From positions 3,038,001 through 3,102,000 of the forward strand of contig CP016836.1 in assembly GCA_002240395.1 (NCBI GenBank): a stretch of 64,000 nt of DNA, in the 5' to 3' direction. The notes under the pieces were generated by a model. That model did not search any database, was not told the origin of the DNA, and saw only the letters and a list, made by a program, of their open reading frames with translations. This DNA comes from Xanthomonas citri pv. mangiferaeindicae. GTDB taxonomy: Bacteria; Pseudomonadota; Gammaproteobacteria; Xanthomonadales; Xanthomonadaceae. A program made the position numbers and the translations under genes. Of this stretch, positions 51,692 through 59,502 are shown in pieces (the stretch's first letter is position 1; each line of letters begins with the position of its first letter).

Positions 51692-53103
51692 GACTTGCGT
51701 CCGTTGTGCGTGGTGAGGGTGCGCGGCAGGAATGGCACGGCTTCGGCCGGCCCCCAGGAGCCGGCCGGATAGTCGTGGACTGGCGTGCGGGCCTGGCGCC
51801 AGGCCTCGCTGACACTGTCGATCCAGCGCCACTGGGCCTCGACTTCGTCGTCGCGCACGAACAGGGTCTGGTCGCCCTTGAGCGCGTCGATCATCAGCCG
51901 TTCGTAGGCAATGCGGCGCTTGGGCGGCAGCATCGCCAGGTCCAGCGACATCGGTTGCAGCTCGTTGGCGCTCCATTCCGATGCCGCCAGGCTGCCCATC
52001 AGGCCGAGCTCGATGGTCTCTTCGGGCTGCAGCCGCACGCGCAACTGGTTGGCGCGGGCGCGCTTGCGCTCGTCGGCGCCGAACAGCCAGTGGGTGACCG
52101 GCTTGAAGGTCACCACGACCTCGGTGGTGCGTGAGGGCATGCGCTTGCCGGTCACCAGCCGGAACGGCACACCGGCCCAGCGCCAGTTGTCGATCCAGGC
52201 GCGCAGGCCGACGAAAGTCTCGACGTCGTCGCGGTGACTGAAGCCCTTGACCGCGCGGCCGTCGACCACGCCGTCGCGGTAGCGGCCGCGGATGCTGTCG
52301 GCCTCGGCGGCCGACGGTGTCATGGGGCGCAGCGCGCGCAGCACCTTGCGCTTTTCGTCGCGGATCGCGTCGGGGTCCATCGCCGCCGGCGGCTCCATCG
52401 CGATCAGCGCGAGCAACTGCAGCATGTGGTTCTGCACCATGTCGCGCAGCGCGCCGTAGTCGGCGTAGTAGCCCTCGCGGCCGTCGATGCCAGCCGTTTC
52501 GGCGACGATGATGTCGACCGATTCGATCCAGCGCCGTTCCCAGACGGCCTCGAACAGCGTGTTGCCCAGCCGCAGCGCCAGCAGGTTCTGCACCGGCGCC
52601 TTGCCCAGGTAATGGTCGATGCGGAAGATCCGCGACTCGTCGAGTGCGGCCTTGAGGGTAGCGTCGATCTCGCGTGCGCTGGCCAGGTCGTGACCGATCG
52701 GCTTTTCCAGCACCAGGCGCGACGGCGGCTCGAGCAGGCCGGCGGCCTTCAGGCCGCGGCAGGCGGACGCGAACAGGTTGGGCGGCGTCGACAGATAGCT
52801 GACCGCCGGGCGGTCGGCGAACGGCGAGAGCGCCTGCGCCATCGCCTCGGGATCGGACAGGTCGGCCGGCACGTAGCGCACCCGGCGCAGCAGCTCGTCC
52901 AGCGTGGCCGCCTCGTAGTCGTCGCCCAGGCGCTCGCGCAGCCAGCCGCGGAAGCTCTCGTCGTCGTGTTCGCTGCGCGCGATCGCCACGACCCGGAAGT
53001 CGGCCGGCAGCAGCCGGTCGCGCAGCAGGTGCAGCAGGGACGGGAACAGGTAACGTTGCGCCAGATCGCCGGTGGCGCCAAACAGCAGCAGAGTGTCGTG
53101 CAT
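51688..53103 (-). CDS. zwf: Glucose-6-phosphate 1-dehydrogenase
   Basis: Oxidises glucose 6-phosphate to the lactone (471 aa), entry to the Entner-Doudoroff and pentose-phosphate routes. Nucleotide-binding LFGATGDLAQRYLFPSL at the start, EKPIGHDLASA, and the active-site RIDHYLGKAPVQNLLALR (the usual Glu after GK is Ala). MHDTLLL at 53103 gives the family N-terminus. It heads the minus-strand zwf-glk-pgl-edd-eda operon and is divergent from the sugar ABC ATPase, with a LacI-type operator between. Confidence 0.95.
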   Translation of the reverse strand: MHDTLLLFGATGDLAQRYLFPSLLHLLRDRLLPADFRVVAIARSEHDDESFRGWLRERLGDDYEAATLDELLRRVRYVPADLSDPEAMAQALSPFADRPAVSYLSTPPNLFASACRGLKAAGLLEPPSRLVLEKPIGHDLASAREIDATLKAALDESRIFRIDHYLGKAPVQNLLALRLGNTLFEAVWERRWIESVDIIVAETAGIDGREGYYADYGALRDMVQNHMLQLLALIAMEPPAAMDPDAIRDEKRKVLRALRPMTPSAAEADSIRGRYRDGVVDGRAVKGFSHRDDVETFVGLRAWIDNWRWAGVPFRLVTGKRMPSRTTEVVVTFKPVTHWLFGADERKRARANQLRVRLQPEETIELGLMGSLAASEWSANELQPMSLDLAMLPPKRRIAYERLMIDALKGDQTLFVRDDEVEAQWRWIDSVSEAWRQARTPVHDYPAGSWGPAEAVPFLPRTLTTHNGRKS

Positions 53104-53263
53104 GGACGCCTGGTTCGCCTCGTGTTCACGGAAAGGGGAATCGTGAAGTGTGTCGTGCAATCGCCCGCAACCGCAATGCCTCCGCCAAGCGCGCCCGCAC
53201 GGCGACGCACTGGCCGGGGCGCGCGGCGGCGATCGCGGTTGCTGCGGCGATCGCCGGCTGGCG

Positions 53264-53277
53264 TGTAAACGATTACA
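53264..53277. promoter_or_regulatory. LacI-type operator between zwf and the ABC ATPase gene
   Basis: Perfect palindrome TGTAA-ACGA-TTACA in the 268-base divergent region, 95 bases before the ATPase start and 161 from the zwf start. A TATTCT-like -10 on the minus strand (around 53282-53287) lies beside it. It fits the same pattern as the operators at 18120 and 22386. Confidence 0.7.
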
Positions 53278-53371
53278 TGCCAGAATAGCGTATTGCGTTC
53301 TCGATGCACGGCCTGGCCGGGGCATCGTTCACACGCCTCCAATCACGATCCATCCGACAGCGGGAGACGCC

Positions 53372-54460
53372 ATGGCGAAGGTGCGGTTCGACGCGGTACG
53401 CAAGGTCTATCCCAACGGCTACGTGGGTGTGGCGGGCGCCAGTTTCGAGGTCGCCGACGGCGAACTGCTGGTGCTGGTCGGCCCGTCTGGCTGCGGTAAG
53501 TCCACGTTGCTGCGGATGGTCGCCGGCCTGGAGGCGATCAGCAGCGGCACGCTGACCATCGGCGATCGGGTGGTCAACGACATCGCGCCCAAGGATCGCG
53601 ATATCGCGATGGTGTTCCAGAGCTACGCGCTGTACCCGCATATGAGCGTGGCCGAGAACCTCGCCTTCGGGCTGAAGCTGCGCGGCCAGGACAAGGCCGA
53701 CATCGCCGCGCGCGTGGCCGAGGCCGCACGCGTGCTGGAGCTCGACAAGGTGCTCGACCGCAAGCCGGGACAGTTGTCGGGCGGCCAGCGCCAGCGTGTC
53801 GCGCTGGGCCGGGCGCTGGTGCGCCAGCCGCAGGTGTTCCTGCTCGACGAGCCGTTGTCCAACCTCGACGCCAAGCTGCGCGCCGGCATGCGGGTGGAGA
53901 TCGCGCGGCTGCACCGCGCGCTGGGTACCACCATGATCTACGTGACCCATGACCAGATCGAGGCGATGACGCTGGGCCAGCGCATCGTGGTGCTCAAGGA
54001 CGGGCAGATCCAGCAGATCGACACCCCGATGGCGCTGTACGAAAAGCCCGCCAACCTGTTCGTGGCGACCTTCCTCGGCAGTCCGGCGATGAACGTGCTG
54101 CGCGGCCGCCTGCAGCATGACCAGGCCGGCTGGGGGCTGGCGCTGGGCGACGGTACGGCGCTGGCGCTGGGCGCGGCCGGGTTGCCGCCGGCCTGGGCCG
54201 GCCGCGAGGTCGATCTGGGGATCCGCCCCGAGCATCTGGTGCCGGCCGAGGTCGCCGACGCCGGCCTGGCGCCGGTGGTGGAAGTGGTCGAGGCGGTGGG
54301 CAGCGAAGTCTTCGTGAATCTGCGCCTGGGCGATCGCCCGCTGATCGCCCGGCTGCCGCCCGACCGGGTACCGGTGCCGGGCGAGACCCTGCCGCTGGCG
54401 GTCCCGGCCGGCCGCGTGCACGCTTTCGACGTCGAGACCGGCACCCGCCTGGTGCCCTGA
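53372..54460 (+). CDS. ugpC: Sugar ABC transporter ATPase (UgpC/MsmX/MalK type)
   Basis: A 362-aa carbohydrate-importer ATPase: Walker A GPSGCGKST (37-45), Q-loop VFQSYALYPHM, signature LSGGQRQR, Walker B VFLLDEPLSNLD, and a C-terminal TOBE/OB regulatory domain (LGIRPEHLVP). It stands alone, with no permease beside it. The binding-protein/permease operon at 24124-27144 lacks an ATPase and carries the same operator, so this is probably its missing subunit, possibly shared with other importers as MsmX is. RBS GGGAGA precedes the ATG. Confidence 0.9.
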   Translation: MAKVRFDAVRKVYPNGYVGVAGASFEVADGELLVLVGPSGCGKSTLLRMVAGLEAISSGTLTIGDRVVNDIAPKDRDIAMVFQSYALYPHMSVAENLAFGLKLRGQDKADIAARVAEAARVLELDKVLDRKPGQLSGGQRQRVALGRALVRQPQVFLLDEPLSNLDAKLRAGMRVEIARLHRALGTTMIYVTHDQIEAMTLGQRIVVLKDGQIQQIDTPMALYEKPANLFVATFLGSPAMNVLRGRLQHDQAGWGLALGDGTALALGAAGLPPAWAGREVDLGIRPEHLVPAEVADAGLAPVVEVVEAVGSEVFVNLRLGDRPLIARLPPDRVPVPGETLPLAVPAGRVHAFDVETGTRLVP

Positions 54461-54531
54461 GCGCGGCGTCCCGCGGCCCAACGGCGCCCAAGCGCGGTGC
54501 CGGGCCGGCGGCGCGATTCCGGGTCGCTGGC

Positions 54532-54537
54532 TATACT
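54532..54537 (+). promoter_or_regulatory. Candidate -10 box upstream of smc
   Basis: TATACT stands out in GC-rich sequence 72 bases after the ATPase stop and 128 before the smc start. No convincing -35 was recognised, so this is tentative. Confidence 0.35.
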
Positions 54538-54665
54538 GGCCGCTTGCGCGCGCGCGGCGCGCGGTCCGCCGTGCGTCAGCATCGCCGGGCCGGATGTCGC
54601 GTGCGTCCCCGCCGTTCCACGACCCGGCGCCGGCCCGCCGGCGCCATGAGGCCCCCGACGCCCGC

Positions 54666-57600
54666 ATGCGCCTGTCCACGATCAAGCTCGCCGGTTTCAA
54701 GTCCTTCGTCGACCCGACCACGTTGCACCTGCCGACGAACATGACCGGCGTGGTCGGGCCGAACGGGTGCGGCAAGTCCAACATCATCGACGCGGTGCGC
54801 TGGGTCATGGGCGAGTCCTCGGCCAGCCGCCTGCGCGGCGATTCGCTGACCGACGTGATCTTCGCCGGCTCGACCGCGCGCAAGCCGGTGTCCCAGGCGA
54901 TGGTCGAGCTGATCTTCGACAACAGCGACCACACCATCAGCGGCGAGTTCGCCGCGTTCAACGAGATCTCGGTCAAGCGCACCGTCAGCCGCGACGGCCA
55001 GAGCGGCTACTACCTCAACGGCACCAAGTGCCGCCGCCGCGACATCACCGATCTGTTCCTGGGCACGGGTTTGGGCCCGCGCAGCTACTCGATCATCGAG
55101 CAGGGCATGATCAGTCAGGTCATCGACGCCAAGCCCGAGGACCTGCGCATCTACCTCGAGGAAGCGGCCGGCATCTCCAAGTACAAGGAGCGCCGCAAGG
55201 AGACCGAGACCCGGATCCGGCATACCCGCGAGAACCTCGAGCGGCTGGGCGACCTGCGCGAGGAGGTCGGCAAGCAGTTGCAGCACCTGGCCCGCCAGGC
55301 CCGCCAGGCCGAGCAATACACCGCGATCCAGGCCGAGCGCAAGATCCGCGACGCCGAGTGGAAGGCGCTGGAATGGCGCACGCTCGATTCGCGCCTGCGT
55401 GCGCTGCGCGAGGGTCTGGCGCAGGAAGAAACCCGGCTCGAGCAGCTGATCGCCGAGCAGCGCGAGGCCGAGCGCGAGCTCGAGACCGGACGCGAGCGTC
55501 GCCATGAGGCGGCCGAGGCGCTCAACCGCGCCCAGGCCGAGAGCTACGAAGTCAGCGGCGCGCTCGCCCGGATCGAGCAGCAGATCCAGCACCAGCGCGA
55601 ACTGTCGGCGCGCCTGCTCAAGGCCCGCGACGAGGCGCAGGCGCAGCTGGCCGAGATCGGCGCGCACATCGACCAGGACCAGGTGCGGCTCGACACCCTG
55701 CACGAGCACATCGCCGAGGCCGAGCCGCAGCTGGCGCAACTGCAGGACGAGGACGCAATCCGGCAGGACGCGCTGCGCGATGCCGAGACCGCACTCGCCG
55801 ACTGGCAGGCCCGTTGGGAGGCGCACAATCGCGAGCAGGGCGAGGCTGCGCGCGCCGGTGATGTGGAGCGCACGCGCGTCGACTATCTCGACCGTCAGGC
55901 GCTGGAAGCCGGGCGCCGGCGCGAGCAGTTGCAGGCCGAGCGCGATGGCTTGGACCTCGATGCGCTGAACGAGGCCTTTGAGGACATCCAGCTCCGCCAC
56001 GAGGACCAGAAAGCCGCTCTCGATGCGCTCGGCGAGTCGCTGGAGGCGCGCAAGGAGGCGGCCGTCGAGCTGCAGGACGCCCAGCGTGTCGCGCAGGAGG
56101 ACCTGTCGGGCGTGCGCAAGCGCGCGCAGGAAGCCCGCGGCCGGCTGGCGTCGCTGGAGACGCTGCAGCACGCGGCGCTGGGCCAGGAACAGGGCGCGGC
56201 TGTCGAGTGGCTGCGCCAGCGTGGGCTCGATTCGGCCGCGCGCGTGGGCGAGCGGCTGCGCGTGGAGGCCGGCTGGGAGTTCGCGGTCGAGAGTGCGCTC
56301 GGTCAACTGATCGAGGGCGTGCTGGTCGATGGCGACGGCGTGCCCGCCGATCTGGTCGACGCACTCGGCGAACTGGGCGAGAGCCGCCTGGCGCTGGTCG
56401 CCGCCGACGAGGCGCCGGCGCAGTTCGCGCCGACCTCGCTCGCGGCCCGGGTGCAGGGCCCGCTGGCGATCCGGCGGCTGCTTGCGCGTCTGCATGTCGC
56501 CGACACCCTGGACCAGGCGCGCGCGTTGCAGGCCGGGCTGGGCGAACACGATTCGGTCATCACCCGCAGCGGCGAGCGCCTGGGTGCGGGCTGGGTGCGG
56601 GTGTCGCGCTCGGGCGCGGCCAAGCAGGGCGCCCTGCTGCGCGAGCGCGAGATCCAGGCGCTGCGCGAAGAGATCGCCGCGCTGCAGGATCAGGAACACG
56701 AGTTGGAGCGCGGCCTCGCCAGCGGCCGCGATCGCTTGCTCGCCGCCGAGCAGCAGCGCGAAGAGGCGCAGCGCGCGCTGTACCTGGCGCATCGCGGCGT
56801 GTCCGAACTCGCCGGCCAGGTGCAGAGCCAGCAGGGCCGGGTGGAGGCCGCGCGCACCCGGATCGCGCGCATCGATGCCGAGCTCGCGCAGCTCGACGAG
56901 ACCCTGGCCCAGTCCGCGCAGCAGGCACGCGAGGCGCGTGCCCGGCTCGAGGACGCGGTCGGCAGCATGGGCGACCTGGAAACGGCGCGCGCCGCGCTGG
57001 AAGCCGAGCGCCGTAGCCTGACCGATGCCCGCGACGCCGCCCGCGCGGCCGCGCGCGAATCCCGCGACACTGCGCATGCGCTCGCGCTGACGCTCGAGTC
57101 GCAGCGCGCGCAGGTCGCCTCGCTGACCCAGGCGCTGACGCGCATGGGCGGCCAGCGTGGTCAGCTCGACAACCGTCTGGGCGAGCTGTCGGCGCAACTG
57201 GCCGGCGGCGACTCGCCGGTCGAGGCGCTCGAGGACCAGCGTCAGGTCGCGCTGGAGGAGCGCGTGCGCACCGAGCAGTCGCTGGCGCAGGCGCGCTCGG
57301 CGGTCGAAGGCATCGACAATGAACTGCGCACCTACGAGCAGGTCCGTCAGCAGCGCGATGCGCAGGCGCTGACCCAGCGCGAGGCGATCGGCCAGCGCCG
57401 GCTCGACCAGCAGGCGCTGGTGATCGCCGCCGATCAGCTTGCCGCCCAGGTCGTGGAGGCCGGCTTCGTCGTCGACGACGTGCTCAATGGCCTCGACGAT
57501 GCGGCCAATGCCAAGGACTGGGAGAAGATGGTCGCCGACTTCGACGCGCGCCTGCGGCGGCTGGAGCCGGTCAACCTCGCGGCGATCGCCGAGCATGCCG

Positions 57601-58178
57601 AGGCCGCGCAGCGCAAGGAATACCTCGACGCCCAGGACGCCGACCTCACTGCCGCGCTGGACACGCTGGAGGAGGCGATCCGCAAGATCGACCGCGAGAC
57701 CCGCGGCCGCTTCAAGGACACCTTCGATCGGGTCAACGCGGGCGTGCAGGCGCTGTATCCGCGCCTGTTCGGCGGGGGTCACGCTTACCTGGAGCTGACC
57801 GGCGACGACCTGCTCGACACTGGCGTGGCGATCATGGCCCGCCCACCCGGCAAGCGCGTGTCCAATATCTCGCTGCTGTCTGGCGGCGAGAAGGCGATGA
57901 CCGCCGTGGCCCTGGTGTTCTCGATCTTCCAGCTCAATCCGGCGCCGTTCTGTTTGCTCGACGAGGTCGATGCGCCGCTCGACGAGGCCAATGTCGGCCG
58001 CTTCACCGCGATGGTGCGCGAGATGAGCGAGCAGGTGCAGTTCCTGTTTGTCAGCCACAACAAGGCGACGATGGAAGCCGCATCCCAACTCAGTGGCGTT
58101 ACCATGCGCGAGCCGGGCGTCAGCCGCCTGGTGTCTGTCGATCTTGCCGAAGCCACGCGACTGGCCGGCGCCGCCTAG
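54666..58178 (+). CDS. smc: Chromosome segregation protein SMC
   Basis: Condensin ATPase (1170 aa). N-terminal head MRLSTIKLAGFKSFVDPTTL with Walker A GPNGCGKSN (31-39), long coiled-coil arms (about 170-495 and 665-1000), a central hinge near 500-660 (VDGDGVPADLVDALGELGES), and a C-terminal head with signature LLSGGEKAMTAVALVFSIF and Walker B FCLLDEVDAPLDEANV. ATG 54666 gives the conserved N-terminus; the upstream frame is Arg/Pro-rich and unlikely to be translated. Works with ScpA/ScpB encoded at 15873-17638. Followed by zipA. Confidence 0.96.
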   Translation: MRLSTIKLAGFKSFVDPTTLHLPTNMTGVVGPNGCGKSNIIDAVRWVMGESSASRLRGDSLTDVIFAGSTARKPVSQAMVELIFDNSDHTISGEFAAFNEISVKRTVSRDGQSGYYLNGTKCRRRDITDLFLGTGLGPRSYSIIEQGMISQVIDAKPEDLRIYLEEAAGISKYKERRKETETRIRHTRENLERLGDLREEVGKQLQHLARQARQAEQYTAIQAERKIRDAEWKALEWRTLDSRLRALREGLAQEETRLEQLIAEQREAERELETGRERRHEAAEALNRAQAESYEVSGALARIEQQIQHQRELSARLLKARDEAQAQLAEIGAHIDQDQVRLDTLHEHIAEAEPQLAQLQDEDAIRQDALRDAETALADWQARWEAHNREQGEAARAGDVERTRVDYLDRQALEAGRRREQLQAERDGLDLDALNEAFEDIQLRHEDQKAALDALGESLEARKEAAVELQDAQRVAQEDLSGVRKRAQEARGRLASLETLQHAALGQEQGAAVEWLRQRGLDSAARVGERLRVEAGWEFAVESALGQLIEGVLVDGDGVPADLVDALGELGESRLALVAADEAPAQFAPTSLAARVQGPLAIRRLLARLHVADTLDQARALQAGLGEHDSVITRSGERLGAGWVRVSRSGAAKQGALLREREIQALREEIAALQDQEHELERGLASGRDRLLAAEQQREEAQRALYLAHRGVSELAGQVQSQQGRVEAARTRIARIDAELAQLDETLAQSAQQAREARARLEDAVGSMGDLETARAALEAERRSLTDARDAARAAARESRDTAHALALTLESQRAQVASLTQALTRMGGQRGQLDNRLGELSAQLAGGDSPVEALEDQRQVALEERVRTEQSLAQARSAVEGIDNELRTYEQVRQQRDAQALTQREAIGQRRLDQQALVIAADQLAAQVVEAGFVVDDVLNGLDDAANAKDWEKMVADFDARLRRLEPVNLAAIAEHAEAAQRKEYLDAQDADLTAALDTLEEAIRKIDRETRGRFKDTFDRVNAGVQALYPRLFGGGHAYLELTGDDLLDTGVAIMARPPGKRVSNISLLSGGEKAMTAVALVFSIFQLNPAPFCLLDEVDAPLDEANVGRFTAMVREMSEQVQFLFVSHNKATMEAASQLSGVTMREPGVSRLVSVDLAEATRLAGAA

Positions 58179-58191
58179 GAGAACACCGCCA

Positions 58192-58938
58192 ATGACCGAT
58201 GAGTGGATGCTGCGTATCGGAATCATCGTCGCCGGCGCGCTGCTGATGGCGGCGATCTGGTACTTCGGGACGCGCCCGCGCGGCGGACAGGGACGGCGCA
58301 TCGCGCCTGCCGAGGACGCACGACGCGAGCCGACGCTCGGTGCGCAGCTCGAGCGCGAACTAGGCGAGGGCGAACCGGCGCAGGCGCCGGGCGATGGTGA
58401 CGCGGTGCAGGCAGAGATGGACCTGCTCGACCGCACCGTCGGCACGGTCTCGCCCAACAGCGAGCTGGGCAAGCGCAACACCGACGACTTCGACAAGATC
58501 GTCACGCTGTACATCGCCGCGCGTGCGGGCAATGTGCTGCGCGGGCCGGACATCGTGGTCGCGGCCGAGAAGACCGGCCTGACCTACGGCCACATGAACG
58601 TGTTCCACCGCCTCGTCGACGGCCATCCCGAGCGCGGCCCGATCTTCAGCGTCGCCAATATCCGCAGCCCCGGCAGTTTCGAGATGGCCGAGATCCAGAC
58701 CCTGGAAACGCCGGCGATCGCCTTCTTCCTGACCCTGCCGGCGCCGGTCCGTGCGCTCGACGCCTGGGACACGATGCTGCCGACCGCCGAGCGGATGGCC
58801 GAACTGCTCGACGGCGTGTTGCTCGACGAGCAGCGCAATGCTCTGGGCCGCCAGCGCATCGCCGGCCTGCGTGACGAACTGCGCGCCTGGGACCGCGAAC
58901 GCGACGCGCCGCCGGTGACCCGCAGCCCGCGCTGGTGA
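58192..58938 (+). CDS. zipA: Cell division protein ZipA
   Basis: Membrane anchor of FtsZ (248 aa). One N-terminal helix (MLRIGIIVAGALLMAAIWYF, about 6-25), a charged linker and a C-terminal ZipA domain from about 105 (FDKIVTLYIAARAGNVLRGP, YGHMNVFHRL, PIFSVANIRSPGSFEMAEIQ). Starts 13 bases after smc with an AGGAG site overlapping the smc stop. smc-zipA-ligA order is typical of this bacterial group. Confidence 0.93.
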   Translation: MTDEWMLRIGIIVAGALLMAAIWYFGTRPRGGQGRRIAPAEDARREPTLGAQLERELGEGEPAQAPGDGDAVQAEMDLLDRTVGTVSPNSELGKRNTDDFDKIVTLYIAARAGNVLRGPDIVVAAEKTGLTYGHMNVFHRLVDGHPERGPIFSVANIRSPGSFEMAEIQTLETPAIAFFLTLPAPVRALDAWDTMLPTAERMAELLDGVLLDEQRNALGRQRIAGLRDELRAWDRERDAPPVTRSPRW

Positions 58939-58948
58939 CCGCGCGCGG

Positions 58949-59371
58949 ATGTCGATTTCCGGCATCAGTCACCTGACCTTCGTCGTCCGCGACCTCGCGC
59001 GCACAGCGCGACTGCTGGTCGAGGGGCTGGGCGCGACCGAGGTCTACGACAGCGGCGACCGCCCGCACTCGTTGTCGCGCGAAAAGTTCTTCGTGCTCGG
59101 CGGCGTCTGGATCGCTGCGATGGAAGGCGAGCCGCCGGCCGAACGCAGCTATGGGCATGTCGCGTTCTCGGTGAATGCTGCCGACCTGCCGGGTTACCGC
59201 GTCCGGCTCGAAGCGCTGGGTGTGGAGATCCGGCCTGCACGGCCCAGGATCGCAGGCGAGGGCGACTCGCTGTACTTCTACGACTTCGACGATCATCTCT
59301 TCGAGTTGCACGCCGGGACACTGGATGCGCGGCTCAGTGCCTATCGCAGGGTGTCCGAGCCGATGCGCTGA
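58949..59371 (+). CDS. VOC-superfamily metalloprotein, FosA/FosX-like
   Basis: A 140-aa vicinal-oxygen-chelate protein. Metal ligands expected of fosfomycin-resistance type enzymes are present: H8 (ISHLTFVV), H70 (YGHVAFSV) and E119 (DDHLFELHAGTL), with the family segment SLYFYDFDDHLFELHAG. FosX/FosA-like proteins open or conjugate the fosfomycin epoxide, but many relatives have no such activity. It starts 10 bases after zipA, so it is co-transcribed with smc-zipA, ahead of ligA. Confidence 0.82.
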   Translation: MSISGISHLTFVVRDLARTARLLVEGLGATEVYDSGDRPHSLSREKFFVLGGVWIAAMEGEPPAERSYGHVAFSVNAADLPGYRVRLEALGVEIRPARPRIAGEGDSLYFYDFDDHLFELHAGTLDARLSAYRRVSEPMR

Positions 59372-59489
59372 CGCCGATGTGATCGATCGATTCGACGGCG
59401 CCGGGGACCAGCGCCTTTCCTCGTGAACGGGGGCGGGCTTTGTCGGCCGAGCAGGCCCGATCGCGACGCGCGCGCCAACCCCGTCGTCC

Positions 59490-59502
59490 TACAATTCGGG
59501 GC
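59490..59502 (+). promoter_or_regulatory. -10 box directly before ligA ATG (leaderless start)
   Basis: TACAAT (59490-59495) is 7 bases before the ligA ATG, which would place transcription initiation at or next to the start codon. No purine-rich ribosome site is visible upstream of the ATG. The same layout is seen at mtnA. Confidence 0.45.
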
